Assembly: GCF_033118175.1 (NCBI RefSeq)
Contig: NC_083689.1
Span: 29,184,501 to 29,248,500 of the forward strand
Length of the DNA stretch: 64,000 nucleotides
DNA from: Dama dama
Taxonomy: Eukaryota > Chordata > Mammalia > Artiodactyla > Cervidae
Direction of reading: 5' to 3'
Shown: in pieces, positions 32,201 through 43,054 of the stretch
Layout: each line of letters begins with the position of its first letter
Numbering within the stretch: the first letter of the stretch is position 1
Position numbers and translations under genes: made by a program
The notes under the pieces: model-generated
What the model was told of the DNA's origin: nothing
What the model saw: the letters and a program-made list of their open reading frames with translations, nothing else
Database searches by the model: none

Positions 32201-34210
32201 AAAGATTAGTCTCTTTACCTTTGGGCCAAATCTCTTCTCCACTTCTGATTTGGGGATAACCTAGACTTGACTCAAGATCAGTTTCTTGTAAAGACGGGTT
32301 TACAGAGTATTAAGACTCTTGATGATTTCTTCTTCAGTGACTGGTCCTTAGATATGTAGAGGTGACAGGCTCCATTAATTATTAACAGCAGCTCCAGCTC
32401 TGCCTGTTACTTTATCTCCACTGTCAGGCTACTTTCATGCTGAGGGCTAGCCATGACATTGACAAGGGGAAATTGATCTAGAAGCGAACACGCTCCTTTT
32501 GGGGATGTGATAGTTTTTTTCCCCCTCTCCCTATTTGTTGTCTTAGCCTCAGGATCCCATGAGATTAAGACAATCTAGTAAAATAAAGAAATGGAGACTT
32601 GATTATCAAAATAACACATCAGAGTTGCAGAGACGATAGTTTCTCTTGGAGATAGTCCCCTCAACTAACTGAAAAATTTAAAGCTTTCTCACAGTAAAAC
32701 ACAGGAAAAACATGGCAATGTTCATTCTTACTATGGTGTCAGATGCAACTGGCAGAACTTCAAGATTGGAACAGGGAACCCTCTTTGGTACCAGAGAAAC
32801 AAAAAAGACAATGGGGATCAAAAAGTTTGAAGAAGTAAGGAGGAGGTACCAGAGAGAAGGGATTTCTGAAATGAAGGACTTAGGTAAACTTCATGGAAAA
32901 GCTTCTCTTGGAGCTGTGGAAAAGTGCTTTTCAAGTCACCCTCTGGGATAGTTGTGTATTTATGATCATGAAACTTTAAGTTGGTTTCATTTCTGATAAT
33001 GGACTACAACTGTTTGTATTGCTCACATTTCAGCTGAAAATCTGAGGTTATAAAACAAATATGGGAAGACTCTTGCTATATATGAACATAGAACCTACTG
33101 GCAGAACCAGTGGTTTTATTTTGTAGTGAACTTCTAGAGTCAACGTTGCAAAGCTATTATGAGTCCAAAACCCAATACTTCCTTTAAAAACAGTCAGGTT
33201 TAGAAACTTTGTTTTAAGGAGACTCTTAACTGTGTGAACTCCTGAATGATTTGTGAAGTTGTGATTTTCATGTTTGCTACAATATTGCTAGTATCTATTA
33301 TTGTACCTGAAGAGTTTTGATGAATATTTGTTGAACTGATTAATTAAATTGAGAAGTAGCAATAGTCAGACTCATGGAAGAGCTATAGCTGTGTGCCTGA
33401 GTCATGCTGTACCAAAAGAGTAAGAATTAAGCACCAAGGTCTTAAAGTTGGTACCCAACTGCTCTCTTTGGATGAGAAATGGTTCATCTGAAGGGAATGT
33501 GTGGGAGAGGAATATATATGACATCTTCTATTCCATTAATCACAGGGTTGCTTTCATTTGCTTATACTCTATTATTTATTATTTTTATGCTGTCCCACAG
33601 CTCATTGATATTTTGCTTTGGTCTTAGTGTTGCTTGTAAGGGAAAAGCGAGTGTAACCCATTTTCCCAGGGAGATGTTGTCCCAGGACACTTTTCCCAAA
33701 GGACTGCAGCTCTGATTCATCCATTCTTTTGATTGCTTTGGTTTTACTTCATTTCTACCCTTGCTAAATGCTAATGAAATACATGCAATAGAGAAATGTA
33801 TTCTAGAGGTTACAAAAGGACAGAAGTCATGGCTATTTACCCTGCTGTCAATGATTATGCTTTCAGTACCCCAGCATTCCCCAGCTTGAAACTCACCCTC
33901 CACGATAGCTTTCTGCTCACAGTTGAGCTGCATAACAAAATGGAATTTGTGCCACACCTCCCTTGCCATGTGACAAAATGCTGGTAAAAGGATGATGCTA
34001 AGTTCTTTGACCATCTGTCTAGTTTTGTGTTTTTCCCTCTCCCTCTATTATCAGAAATGTCTAAAAACATAGTATTCTACAGCTGTGTGGATTATATGGC
34101 AAATGTCTAAAGGGTTCAGTGTTTGCATATGAAGACCTCCCTTTGTTTTCTTTCCTTCCAATATGAACCTTATAGGATAGTCAGACCCATGAACTTGAAT
34201 TTGAGTTTAC
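29250..34210. other. 5-kb non-coding stretch with no recognised repeat
   Basis: No Bov SINE, L1, L2 or LTR signature stands out, which is unusual for this window. Single open frames (32,712-32,951 plus, 79 codons; 33,562-34,014 minus, 150 codons) have no recognisable domain, and I found no clear acceptor/donor pair around them. It lies just downstream of the minus-strand terminal exon at 34,515-34,850 and may be ordinary intergenic DNA. Confidence 0.5.
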
Positions 34211-34223
34211 CAATGAGGAGATT

Positions 34224-34481
34224 CACCCCACTCCAGTACTCTTGCCTGGAAAATCCCATGGACGGAGGAGCCTGGTAGGCTGCAGTCCATGGCGTAGCTG
34301 AGTCGAACACAACTGAGTCGCTTGACTTTCACTTTTCACTTTCATGCATTGGAGAAGGAAATGGCAACCCACTCCAGTGGTCTTGCCTGGAGAATCCCAG
34401 AAACAGGGGAGCCTGGTGGGCTGCTGTCTCTGGGGTTGCACAGAGTCAGACACGACTGAAGTGACTTAGCAGCAGCAGCAG
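34224..34481 (+). repeat. Bov-A2 SINE with 13-bp TSD, next to a host gene 3' end
   Basis: Two Bov-A bodies: 'ccactccagtactcttgcct' first and 'atggcaacccactccagtgg' second, joined by a 'gactttcacttttcacttt' linker and ending in an AGC repeat. CAATGAGGAGATT flanks it exactly at 34,211-34,223 and 34,482-34,494. It lies about 40 bp beyond the AATAAA of the minus-strand exon, right outside the predicted transcript end. Confidence 0.95.
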
Positions 34482-34514
34482 CAATGAGGAGATTGCTTGG
34501 GCTCTGGATTTTAC

Positions 34515-34850
34515 CTTGATGACACTTAATAAACTTTTATTGTTTTTTTATTGGGTATCTTTACAAATCCTCATCATAAACCACAGGAGAAACATTATTA
34601 TTATTAGAGAAAATTGGGGTTTCTTGTAAACATTCTGGAGAGTCCTTGACCTCTGGGAAACAATGGGCCTCCCGCTCAGCTTCCAGCTGCTGAATCTTCC
34701 TTTCCTTTTCCTCTAAAACTTCTTCCAGCTGAGTGATCTTCTCAGTCTGAAGGGAAACCTGAGTTGACAACTCCATAATCAGGCTGATTTTTCGGTCACC
34801 TTCTTCCACAGGCGGGAGACCACCACAGGACTCTTCCAGTGAGCTGTCTT
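34515..34850 (-). CDS. Terminal coding exon of an unidentified coiled-coil protein gene
   Basis: Reading the minus strand, a polypyrimidine tract and TTGCCTTAG (34,851-34,859) form a canonical acceptor. The exon opens after the first base of a split codon (phase 1) and encodes 95 residues, starting DSSLEESCGGLPP, to a TAA at 34,561-34,563. Residues about 20-60 form a charged coiled coil (for example QTEKITQLEEVLEEKERKIQ) and an acidic tail ends VVYDEDL. A run of four Asn (AAT repeat) lies about 18 residues from the end. AATAAA motifs at 34,547-34,552 and 34,536-34,541 imply a very short 3' UTR; the 3' boundary of about 34,515 is inferred from them. No ATG-led protein is complete here, since the rest of the gene would lie at higher coordinates behind introns. 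Acceptor, long unbroken frame, stop and signals together argue for a real exon rather than a retrocopy. I cannot name the gene; a cytoskeletal, centrosomal or other coiled-coil protein would all fit. Confidence 0.72.
34536..34552 (-). terminator. Polyadenylation signals of the minus-strand gene
   Basis: Two AATAAA hexamers on the minus strand, 34,547-34,552 and 34,536-34,541, lie 8 and 19 bases beyond the TAA stop. Cleavage would be expected about 10-30 bases further on, i.e. about 34,510-34,530, just before the Bov-A2 target duplication at 34,494. Confidence 0.65.
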
Positions 34851-35497
34851 CTAAGGCAAATAAGAAAAGGAAAACCTGAGCAGTTTTAATTAAATTTCCC
34901 AGAACTCAAAGAGAGGGAAGATGAAAAAGCTTCATTTCTCATGTTCTTAAAAGAGAACACAGATGTTGCATCATCTGGCCAGATATACTGAGAAAGGAAT
35001 CTGAATCGAGTGTGGGGAAAGACTCTGGGTGCTCGTGAAAAAAATCTTAGAAGCCTCTGGAGAGGGAGGAGAATCAGTTTTTGCCAACTCTTTTTTATAC
35101 GCATTTATCTTTCAATTAACCATGGGAATGAACTGTCCTTAAAAATGCAATAAACAGCAATATCCTTTTCCTTAAGATTTTTTCACAATCTGGTAGAAAT
35201 ACACTTCAATGTAAATCTTAATTTGACTGGAAAAAAGTTGTCATTGCCCCTTTTGGGGAAAATAATAATGAGAAAATACAAGTTTCTTAATCCAAGTCAA
35301 CTTTAGAGTTGGCAAGGATGTAATCTGAGGTGATCAGGAAAACTCTATAGCATGGTATACAGATCAATTTCTTTAGGTCTGAAGACTTTTCAGTATGTCT
35401 TAATAAAATCACATACCTCCTGAGTGTAAAACTTATCTTTAGCTTCTATCATCTAACCCCTTAAATAAAGACAAAGGCCTGAGTAAGGAAGGGCGGG

Positions 35498-35531
<34 letters not shown>

Positions 35532-36424
35532 TTTCAACAAAGAGATAAAGGAATAGTGGCTGGCAACAGGAAATCCTTAAAAGCAAATATCAGGAGACCA
35601 TCAGAAGTTTTAGCTATTAAAGTAAAACCTCATTCCACTAGATTTTAGCAGTATTCTCTGCTGCCCCAATCACTCTAATCCAGATATTTCTACCGTTAAA
35701 ATAACCTCTAAGTTGTATAAAAGGCGGACTTCAGCTATAAGAAGTAAGGCACGTCAAGGGCTTGGGTGTCTTTGTTGGAATTGAACCAATAGCATATGGA
35801 TGAACCTGGCACACGGTGTTGACAGTTAATTGCTATAATTGAAGGTCCAGCCATTACTCAAACCCCAGTGAAAACACGTCGCACAGCTGTCCCTAAAAGA
35901 AACATAAGGTGAAGTCCAGGATACAAAAGCCTGCGACTATTTTGTCCCTACACACCTTCTAAAATGGGGCAACTTTATTGTGATAGTCCACGCAGGCAGG
36001 GAATCATCCATCTCTCAGCAAACAAAACTGATTTGCAGTCATCATTTTCGCAAGATCATGGAGTGAAAGCTTTGAACACCACTTTGCACAGTGGACATGA
36101 TTCTTTGGCTTTACAAAAGTTAGAGATCAGGCTGTTCTGCCCTCATAGAAATTATTACCAGCGCTATACTATGCTTCGAGAATCCACAGAAAAATTTGTT
36201 TCCTGTACACTTGAAATTCTAACAGTAATGTTTAAGGAGATGGTAGTTGGAGCACCTTTCTTAAAAAGCAATGAAAAAAGTCTCATCTCAAAGGAGCATT
36301 TCATGCGTTCCCTCTTCAATAGGTCTGTGCTTTCAGGCCCAGAAGAGGGTGTTCATGGGGTGGAGATGGGGGGCCTTTCTCATCTGCTGATTTGCCAGGC
36401 CTCACCGTTTCTCTGACTGTAGGT
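34851..36424. other. Probable last intron of the minus-strand gene (3' part)
   Basis: By inference from the acceptor at 34,851. It contains the GA microsatellite at 35,501-35,528 and otherwise no repeat I recognise. A plus-strand open frame of 150 codons (35,964-36,416) has no known domain and is antisense to the gene. Confidence 0.5.
35501..35528. repeat. (AG)14 microsatellite
   Basis: A perfect AG run directly after a G6 stretch (35,495-35,500) and before GGGA, about 650 bp inside the inferred intron. Probably polymorphic. Confidence 0.95.
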
Positions 36425-36720
36425 GTGCTACCCCAATACAGTAGCCTCTTGCCCCGTGTTGCTATTAGGCAACTGAATGTGGCTGGTGTGAATGGAGACG
36501 TGCTATAGGTATAAAATACACACTTGATTTGGAAGACAGCTTGAAAATAATGTGAAATGTCTCATTTAAATTTTAAAAACTGTATTAAAGTGATTTTGTA
36601 TATGTTGCACTTAAATACATTTTTAAAATCAATTTTACTCCTTTGTTTTTACTTTTTAAAGATGTGGCTACTAGAAAACTGAAAGTATCATAAGCAGCTT
36701 GCATTTGTGGCTGTCATCAT
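36425..36720. repeat. Old non-autonomous DNA transposon remnant (hAT-like)
   Basis: 'caactgaatgtggctggtgt', then 'aatgtgaaatgtctcattta' and, near the far end, 'gatgtggctactagaaaact' echo a known mammalian MER-type element in which 'gtggctagtggct'-like inverted ends bracket an AT-rich middle. Family name not certain. Confidence 0.45.
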
Positions 36721-36898
36721 GTTTCTCCTGCATAGCAGTGAGCTGGAGTTTGCTTTTGGCTGAGTGCTCTTTGAAATGCAGTTGGATGTGTTTCCTGTAG
36801 ATGGCTCTAGTTAAGATGTACAGTTGCTATTTAGTAAGGAGTCTTGCTGGTCTTCAACCATTAGCACATGGATCATTTTTCTGTTACTCCAGAAGGTG

Positions 36899-37101
36899 AA
36901 AGTGTTAATTGCTCACTTGTGTCTGACTCTGTGACCCCGTGAGCCCACCAGGCTCCTCTGTCCATGGAATTCTCCAGGCAAGAACACTGGAGTAGGTAGC
37001 CATTCTCTTCTCCAGGGGATCTTCTGACCCAGAGATTGAAGCTGGGCCTTCTGCATTTCAGGCAGATTCTTTACTGTCTGAGCCACCAGGGTCAGGAAGC
37101 C
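36899..37101 (-). repeat. Bov-tA SINE, antisense, with 13-bp TSD
   Basis: On the plus strand: 'cttgtgtctgactctgtgac', then 'tccaggcaagaacactggag', ending in the reversed tRNA head ('ctgagccaccaggg'). ACTCCAGAAGGTG is duplicated exactly at 36,886-36,898 and 37,102-37,114. Confidence 0.95.
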
Positions 37102-37114
37102 ACTCCAGAAGGTG

Positions 37115-37640
37115 GAGGCGTGGAAATCTGGGCTTGGGAGAATGGATTCTTAGGGACTGAAGTGAGTTTCAACAGGAAATGAAAGAATAGATGGAAAGTT
37201 TCAGCAGGAAGGTGTGACGGAACGAATGGCAGGCAAGAAGGAGAGGGCTGGGCATCATGAGGCTCAGGGACGGTGAAGGGGCATCAGAAGCATCTCTCCT
37301 TGTCTGTGCCTGTGGTCCTTCTCTTTGACCTCTCCTTCAGTGTATTCCAAGGTTTTCCTCTCTTTTCAGGAGAAGTTATTTTCTACCAATTGCACAATAA
37401 AGAAAGGAGTTTAGTGCCATTCCCAAAGGCAGAGTGGTCAAAACTATTTTTTTTTTAATGTTTTTGTAACATTGCAATATAGGTAGGATACTTTGTTCAC
37501 TGAATTCTAATGATAAAGGGGCAAAAATGCAGCAGTGTGGCCTTGCATAGGCTATCAGTCACTAGGTCATTTCCTCGCTCTCTGCCCTCCCGGTAGAGTG
37601 TAATAGAGGAGAAGATAGACAACAAGAAAACGAGTCAGGG
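37115..37640. other. Non-coding sequence, nothing recognised
   Basis: No repeat or exon recognised. Short T-run at about 37,448-37,456. Confidence 0.4.
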
Positions 37641-37644
37641 TGTC

Positions 37645-38045
37645 TCCGTAGCTCAGGCTGCTGCAGCACAATACCACAGGCTGCATGTCTTAAGGAATAC
37701 TTGTTAAATACTTAAGGAGTACTTCTTAAATGAATTTTGTCATAGATCTAGAGTTTAGAAGTCCAGGATCAGGGTGCCAGTGAGATTAGGTTCTGTTGAG
37801 GGCACTCTGCCTGCTTTGTGGACCGCGGCTTTCTTGCTGTGTCTGCACATGGTAGAGAAAGAGATCACAGGTTCTCTGATATTTCTTCTTACAAGGGAAC
37901 TAACCTCATTCAGAGGGTCCTGCCCTCATGACCTTGTCTATTAATGATTACCTCCCCAAGGCACCATCTCTAAATACTATTACATTGGGGATTATGGCTT
38001 CTGCATATGGATTTGGTGGGGGACACAATTCCATCCATAACACAG
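37645..38045 (-). repeat. MaLR-type (MLT1/MST-like) LTR, antisense
   Basis: 'gctcaggctgctgcagcaca', then 'agaagtccaggatcagggtg' and, at the far end, 'ttggtgggggacacaattcc' plus atccataaca, follow the antisense order of MaLR LTRs of the ERVL group. A ~30-bp duplicated 'cttaaggaatacttgttaaa'-like patch occurs at 37,690-37,730. Solo LTR, old, no internal region seen. Confidence 0.7.
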
Positions 38046-38356
38046 GGAGAAGACAATTGGAAAAAAGCAGAGAAAGAACATGAAGCTGGAAAAAAAAAAA
38101 AGGAGAGATGGCAGGAGGCCTTTGATTCCTACTGTAATGTTTACATGTATTAAATGAGGATGCTGATAGGGAGACAAAGGAGAGATTTCTCATGCAAGTA
38201 TATTTTTACTATTAAATGACTTCTTTACACATATAACAAAAATATTTTTGTTCCGTTTCTAAACACATGATGAGTAACAAAAGTGCTTTAAACTTTTCAG
38301 CAAAGTGAGGAACTCCAGGACTCACATCCTATTTGTATTGGAAATAGCCCAAGGCC
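38046..38356. other. Non-coding sequence, nothing recognised
   Basis: Includes an A-run at about 38,091-38,101. No exon or repeat recognised. Confidence 0.4.
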
Positions 38357-38386
38357 ACCCCAGTGAGTCTTTCAGACTCTACCACT

Positions 38387-38600
38387 TCCCTGGTTGCTCA
38401 GATTGGTAAAGAGTCTGTCTGCAATGCAGCAGGCCTAGGGTCAGTCCCTGGGTCGGGAAGATCCCCTGCAGAAGGAAATGGCAACCCACTCCAGTATTCT
38501 TGCCTGGGAAATCCCATGGACAGAGGCACCTGGTGGGTTACAGTCCAAGGAGTCAAAAAGTGATGGACACAATTGAAGGACTTTCACTTCACTTCACCTC
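38387..38600 (+). repeat. Bov-tA SINE with an unusually long, about 30-bp, flanking duplication
   Basis: Sense Bov-tA: 'tccctggttgctcagattgg' head, 'gcaacccactccagtattct' body, tail 'ggactttcacttcacttcac'. The sequence starting ACCCCAGTGAGT and ending CTCTACCACT occurs at 38,357-38,386 and again at 38,601-38,630, differing at one base (38,369 C versus 38,613 T). Confidence 0.93.
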
Positions 38601-38634
38601 ACCCCAGTGAGTTTTTCAGACTCTACCACTAGTC

Positions 38635-39204
38635 TTCCCATGATCTGGTCTACACTGCTCTTCCCCACTTGAGGCTCCCTCATCTGTAATAGGAAGAGAT
38701 ATGTGTCCCTATAAGGTCTTGACAATTCAAGCTGCCCCCAAATCTCAAACACCTGTGGTCTTCCATGGCCTTTGATACAAGCTCAGGCAGTCTTGCCAAG
38801 GCCATGGCTGCCTGAGGCATGGGGGATTCTGTTTACTGACCAGATAATCTCAGTTTAACCTCATACCCAGAGGCAAGACAGATTCTTTTCTGTGTCAGAG
38901 GGAGCAAACCTGATTAGCAACCGTCAAGGTACGATGTCATCACAATTGCTACTATTGTAGCAGGTTTTTACAAGCATACATCATTTTTCAGGATTTACCA
39001 TATTTCTGCCTTAAAAAGCTGGGAAGTAGAAGTGAGGCTGTGAGTTTAGGATCATGGCAAAAAGAAGGGAGGAGAAAGGGTGGTGATAATTGTGCAGATT
39101 TAGAGGGCAGACAACAGGAGCCTTCTGCTTCCAGCTGGGCCAGGCTATGTTCAAGTTTCTAAGTCACCTTTGTAAGACAAAATACTTTTGGCCATTTCCA
39201 GCGC
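38635..39204. other. Non-coding sequence, nothing recognised
   Basis: No exon or repeat recognised. Confidence 0.4.
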
Positions 39205-39213
39205 CCCATTCTT

Positions 39214-39534
39214 TTTAAACATTATTTATTTATTTACTTCTGGCTCTGCTGGGTCTTCCCCGCTGTGCAGCTTTTCTCTAGTTGTGGTATAGTGGGGCTA
39301 CTCTCTAGCTGCGGTGCACCGGCTTCTCATCGTGTTGACTTCCCTTCTGGAGCACAGGCTCTAGGGCATGTGGGCTCAGTAGTTGCGGCTCCTGGGCTCT
39401 AGAAAACAGCCTCAGTAGTTGGGTGCATGGGTTTAGTTGCTCTGTGGCATGTGCGATCTTCCCTAATCAGGGATGGAACCCATGTCTCCGGCATTGTCAG
39501 ACAGATTCTTGACCACTGAGCCACCAGCCAGCTT
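39214..39534 (-). repeat. CHR-type tRNA-derived SINE, antisense, with 9-bp TSD
   Basis: T-rich 5' side (plus strand) with TATTTATTTA, then 'tctggctctgctgggtcttc', 'ctctagctgcggtgcaccgg' and 'gggctcagtagttgcggctc', ending in a reversed tRNA-like head ('gatggaacccatgtctccgg', 'ttcttgaccactgagccacc'). This is the cetartiodactyl CHR family. CCCATTCTT is duplicated at 39,205-39,213 and 39,535-39,543. Confidence 0.88.
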
Positions 39535-39544
39535 CCCATTCTTA

Positions 39545-41639
39545 ATACCCTTGAAAACTTCATGCTCTTAGCAAAGTGTCACATGAGAGTTATGTTAAAA
39601 ATGACAAAATCGTCAACAGCAGAGGTAATTGTAGTTTGAGTAGCTTAGAGCCTTGACAGTTGGAATGTACATTTTGACCTCACCTGTGCAGGAATTATTT
39701 CGGCAACATCCCTAAATGATGATTTTCTGAGTAAATTGCATACACTGGTGTTCCTCTTTCTGGGTCAGCTGCCAATTGTAATTAATGAATGAAATTTTCA
39801 TTTTGCCATGAATGCAGCTGCCTATTGTTCTAGAACTGTCAGGTGGAAGGCTCTGATGGACAGACTGGAGGAGGGCAGGGTACAATTTATAACTAATCAG
39901 AGGAAAGAAATGTGGTGTGAAGGGTGGCCAGTGAATGGCTGGAAAGAAATTTTTTAAAATCTTATAAATATTTTTTTCTAAAAAGGAGTGTTTGCATTTT
40001 GATCCCTTTACTGATGTCACCACTCAAAAGTGTTCATTGAACAGAGAAATGCTGAGAACTGCTGATCCAGCGTCTGATTCCAATACCTCTAGCAATGGGG
40101 AAACACCCTGTTCCCCATTAGGGGAAGGTCTTAAGTTAGGTCTTAAGCATCTTTCATGGCCCTCTCATTTATTCATTCAGAAATTAGTTCAACAACTGGG
40201 ACCCTGCACGTAGAGCATAAATCAGACATGTGTTGGCCCCATGCACAGCTCCACAGTTGGGTAGGAGAGGCAACACTGAGTTAGGACATCCAAGACTTAG
40301 CCTAAACAAGCACCTCCACTGGGTACTCATTTGTGGACATTTATTTTCCCTCTGACTTTTAGGCTGATGACTGAGGCTGCCAAGTATTTTCTCAATTAGA
40401 AAGACTCCCACCAGTGAGGTGATTACATACCTCACTGCCTCAGAGCCACCCAGGATTACTGTTTGGCCTAAAAGACTATGTCAGCTTCCTCCTCTGTACA
40501 AATACCTGTCAGTCTGACTCACCTTCATGCTGGTCTTGAAAGCTGTATATATTTCCCAGTAACCACAAGGGAGTCCGGTTTCATATGTTGCCATACTTGA
40601 ATTTGAAATTTGGCACATCCTTGTAAATACACCCCTTTTGCTACTTGGATAAGATCCAAAATGACAACAAAACCCTTCCTAACTTTCCATCCTTCTCTAT
40701 ACTTTTACAGTGAATGTTTGAGAATGATAGTTCTCTGCAATGAAATGATTAACTTGTATTTTGCATTCTTGTAACACAAATGTTTTACCTCTTGAAAATC
40801 AGATTTGTCTTACTTCCTGCAGACTTGTGTATCCTCCTGCTCCAATGTTTTTATTTGAGCACAGAATACATTTGAAGTTGGTATTTGTCAATTTGGAGAG
40901 AAAAAAAACCACCAACAACCAAGCAGTGTCATAAGAACAGATTTTAGCTGGCAAATAGTATAAGTCAGCTAAAATATGTAAAATACAGTCTATTATTTGC
41001 TAGGAGGTTTTGATATGTATCACATAACTCCCCATATCATAATGATGACCTGTCCTATAAAAGGATTGTGTATTTCAGAGGAAAAATTTAAGGTTCGATT
41101 GTAGACTGGAGTAAATATACACTTTCACCCAGCAATATCCCAACAGTTCCATACCTAAGAGCTTAAGAATGGTTTAATCAGTGCTTTGGGAGGGCAATAT
41201 ATTTAGTTGAAACCTTGATGGAAAGGCTGCGGCCCTGATGACATGGAAAAGTGCTTCAGAAAGCCTATAGAACACTCGTTGAAAAGGAAAACACTTAGGA
41301 AAAGCAAGGAGTGCTAGAGACTGTACAGGAGGCTCTTGTTACTGCAAGTTCATTGGGCCCCAAGCAGATGTTGTGCCTGTGCCAGCCCCGTGGCCAGCGT
41401 GCGGGCTGTGGCTGATGGGGAGGCTTTGAGAACTTGTTTAGTGTTTGGGTACCAGGTAGGATGAAAAGCACCAGCATCACTCCTGTGCTGGTACAACGCT
41501 CTCACCCAGAGTCATGGGAGCCAAGCAGACTGAGGAAACTGCAGATTCCCAGCCTCCGTCCTATGTATACTCCAAAGCATAAATGCACTGTGATATACCC
41601 AGGCTTAGCCTTCATGGAAATGCTTAATGCACAGCACAT
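39545..41639. other. Non-coding sequence, nothing recognised
   Basis: About 2.1 kb without a repeat or exon that I recognise. Open frames of 61-103 codons have no known domains. Confidence 0.4.
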
Positions 41640-42316
41640 ATAGTTGAAGTATTGCTATAAGTTCACATCTGGCCACACTACCTCTGTACTGTCCTTTCAA
41701 TCTGGTTTCAATTCTGCCCAGAGAGGTTACATTAAAACATAGGTTGGATATTGACACTCTCTTATCCAAAACACTCCAGTAATTTTTTATTTCATGTAGG
41801 CTAAAAACCCAAGTGCTTACACTGACCTGTGATCTGCTTCCCCTTATATGTTACTGACACACTTCCTATTCTCCCTTTCTTCATTCACCCTGCTAAATTC
41901 CTACCAACCTCTTTGCCATTCCCACCAGACCCAGTGTTTTCCCACCCCAGGGCCTTTGCATTCTCCTTCCTCTGCCTGATAATTATAACTCTGATTTATA
42001 CATGGCTAGTTCCCTTACTTCCTTCAGGTCTTTCCTGTCCAAGGTCACATTCGCACAATGAAGCCTTCCTTGACCATCCTGCCTGAAATTTCAACACAAC
42101 CCCCATTGCTGAACACACCAAATCCCTGTTGCTTACTTTGGTTTTCCTAACTTGCTACATCTGACTACTTTATATTTTATTCTGTCACTAGTGTCTCTCC
42201 TTCACTAGAATAAAAGCTCTAAGAGGGCAGAATAGCTTCACTACCATATCCTCTGTTTCTAAGAGTCTTGACATGTAGTAGGTACTCATTTGTTAAGTGA
42301 ATAAGTGAATGAAAGT
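41640..42316 (+). repeat. L2 LINE 3' end
   Basis: Long, colinear L2 sense match: 'acctgtgatctgcttcccct', 'ccagggcctttgcattctcc', 'cttccttcaggtctttcctg', 'gaagccttccttgaccatcc', 'cactagaataaaagctctaa' plus gagggcag, and the terminal 'tagtaggtactcatttgtta' with a GTGAATAAGTGAATG tail. Non-coding remnant. Confidence 0.85.
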
Positions 42317-42916
42317 TAAGTGAGTAAATGATACAAAATCGCCATGGCATGACCAATCAAGAGGTTTCAAGTGGTATGTCATTAAGCTGGTCCCCAAATT
42401 TTTTCATATTTTTTTTCAAACAAAGCTTTTCACTACTACTGCATTTTAAAAAGATAATAAACTGTTGCGATTGTACAACATGGTACTTAACATCTCTGCA
42501 TTTATTTGTTTTTTTTTTTTTTTTAATAGAAAAGTGTGAAAGTTAAAGTAGGTCGTTTCCAGATTTATTGACTTAGATTCTCAAAGCTGTGAAAATGGTT
42601 TGCCAAGTTGGCCCCTGACAAGCCTTGCCAATATGGAGAATCTCGGTCCTCACTGCTGACATTCTGCTCAAGCGAATTGAGGAGGACATCTGGGAATTCA
42701 TTTTTCTGTGAGGTTCTTGGGGGTGATTCTGATGGTCAGCCAGGTATTTGCACTTGAATTTCTGCTGACCTACAGTAAACACGGTGAACCAAGTTTTTGG
42801 CAAAATCCTCAGGGGCAGGTCAGAAATCCCCGAGGCAAGCCTCTTCTCGACAAGGCTTCAGGGCACACAGCTGGAGGAGAGATGACGTCTGTTCAGTTAT
42901 AGCCTGTTACAGGCTG
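42317..42916. other. Non-coding sequence, nothing recognised
   Basis: Includes a T16 run at about 42,510-42,525. No exon or repeat recognised. Confidence 0.4.
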
Positions 42917-43054
42917 GGTGGGCAGACTATAGTGTTGAGTGCCGTCTCCTACCCAGACCAGTAGGGCAGAGGTCTTACTTGGGTAAGTGGAGGACAGCAT
43001 ATGTTAACTTACCCCGTCACTCCTTTTCAGGGCAAGGTTCCTTCCCACCCACTT
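42917..43054 (+). repeat. 138-bp direct duplication, copy 1
   Basis: Begins 'ggtgggcagactatagtgtt' and ends 'ccttcccacccactt'. It matches copy 2 (43,683-43,820) without gaps, at 133 of 138 positions by my reading. It is not a Bov SINE, L1, L2 or any other repeat I recognise. Confidence 0.92.

Noticed and set aside
33562..34014. 150-codon minus-strand open frame near the real exon
   Set aside because: It lies beyond the polyadenylation signals of the minus-strand gene, has no recognisable domain, and overlaps a 63-codon plus-strand frame. Kept as chance unless RNA evidence appears.
34482..34494. AGC/CAG triplet run near 34,468-34,482 as a possible coding repeat
   Set aside because: It is the tail of the Bov-A2 SINE, where AGC-type tails are common.
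35964..36416. 150-codon plus-strand open frame with ATG
   Set aside because: It is the longest non-repeat plus-strand frame, but has no known motif, no poly(A) signal nearby and lies antisense in the inferred intron.
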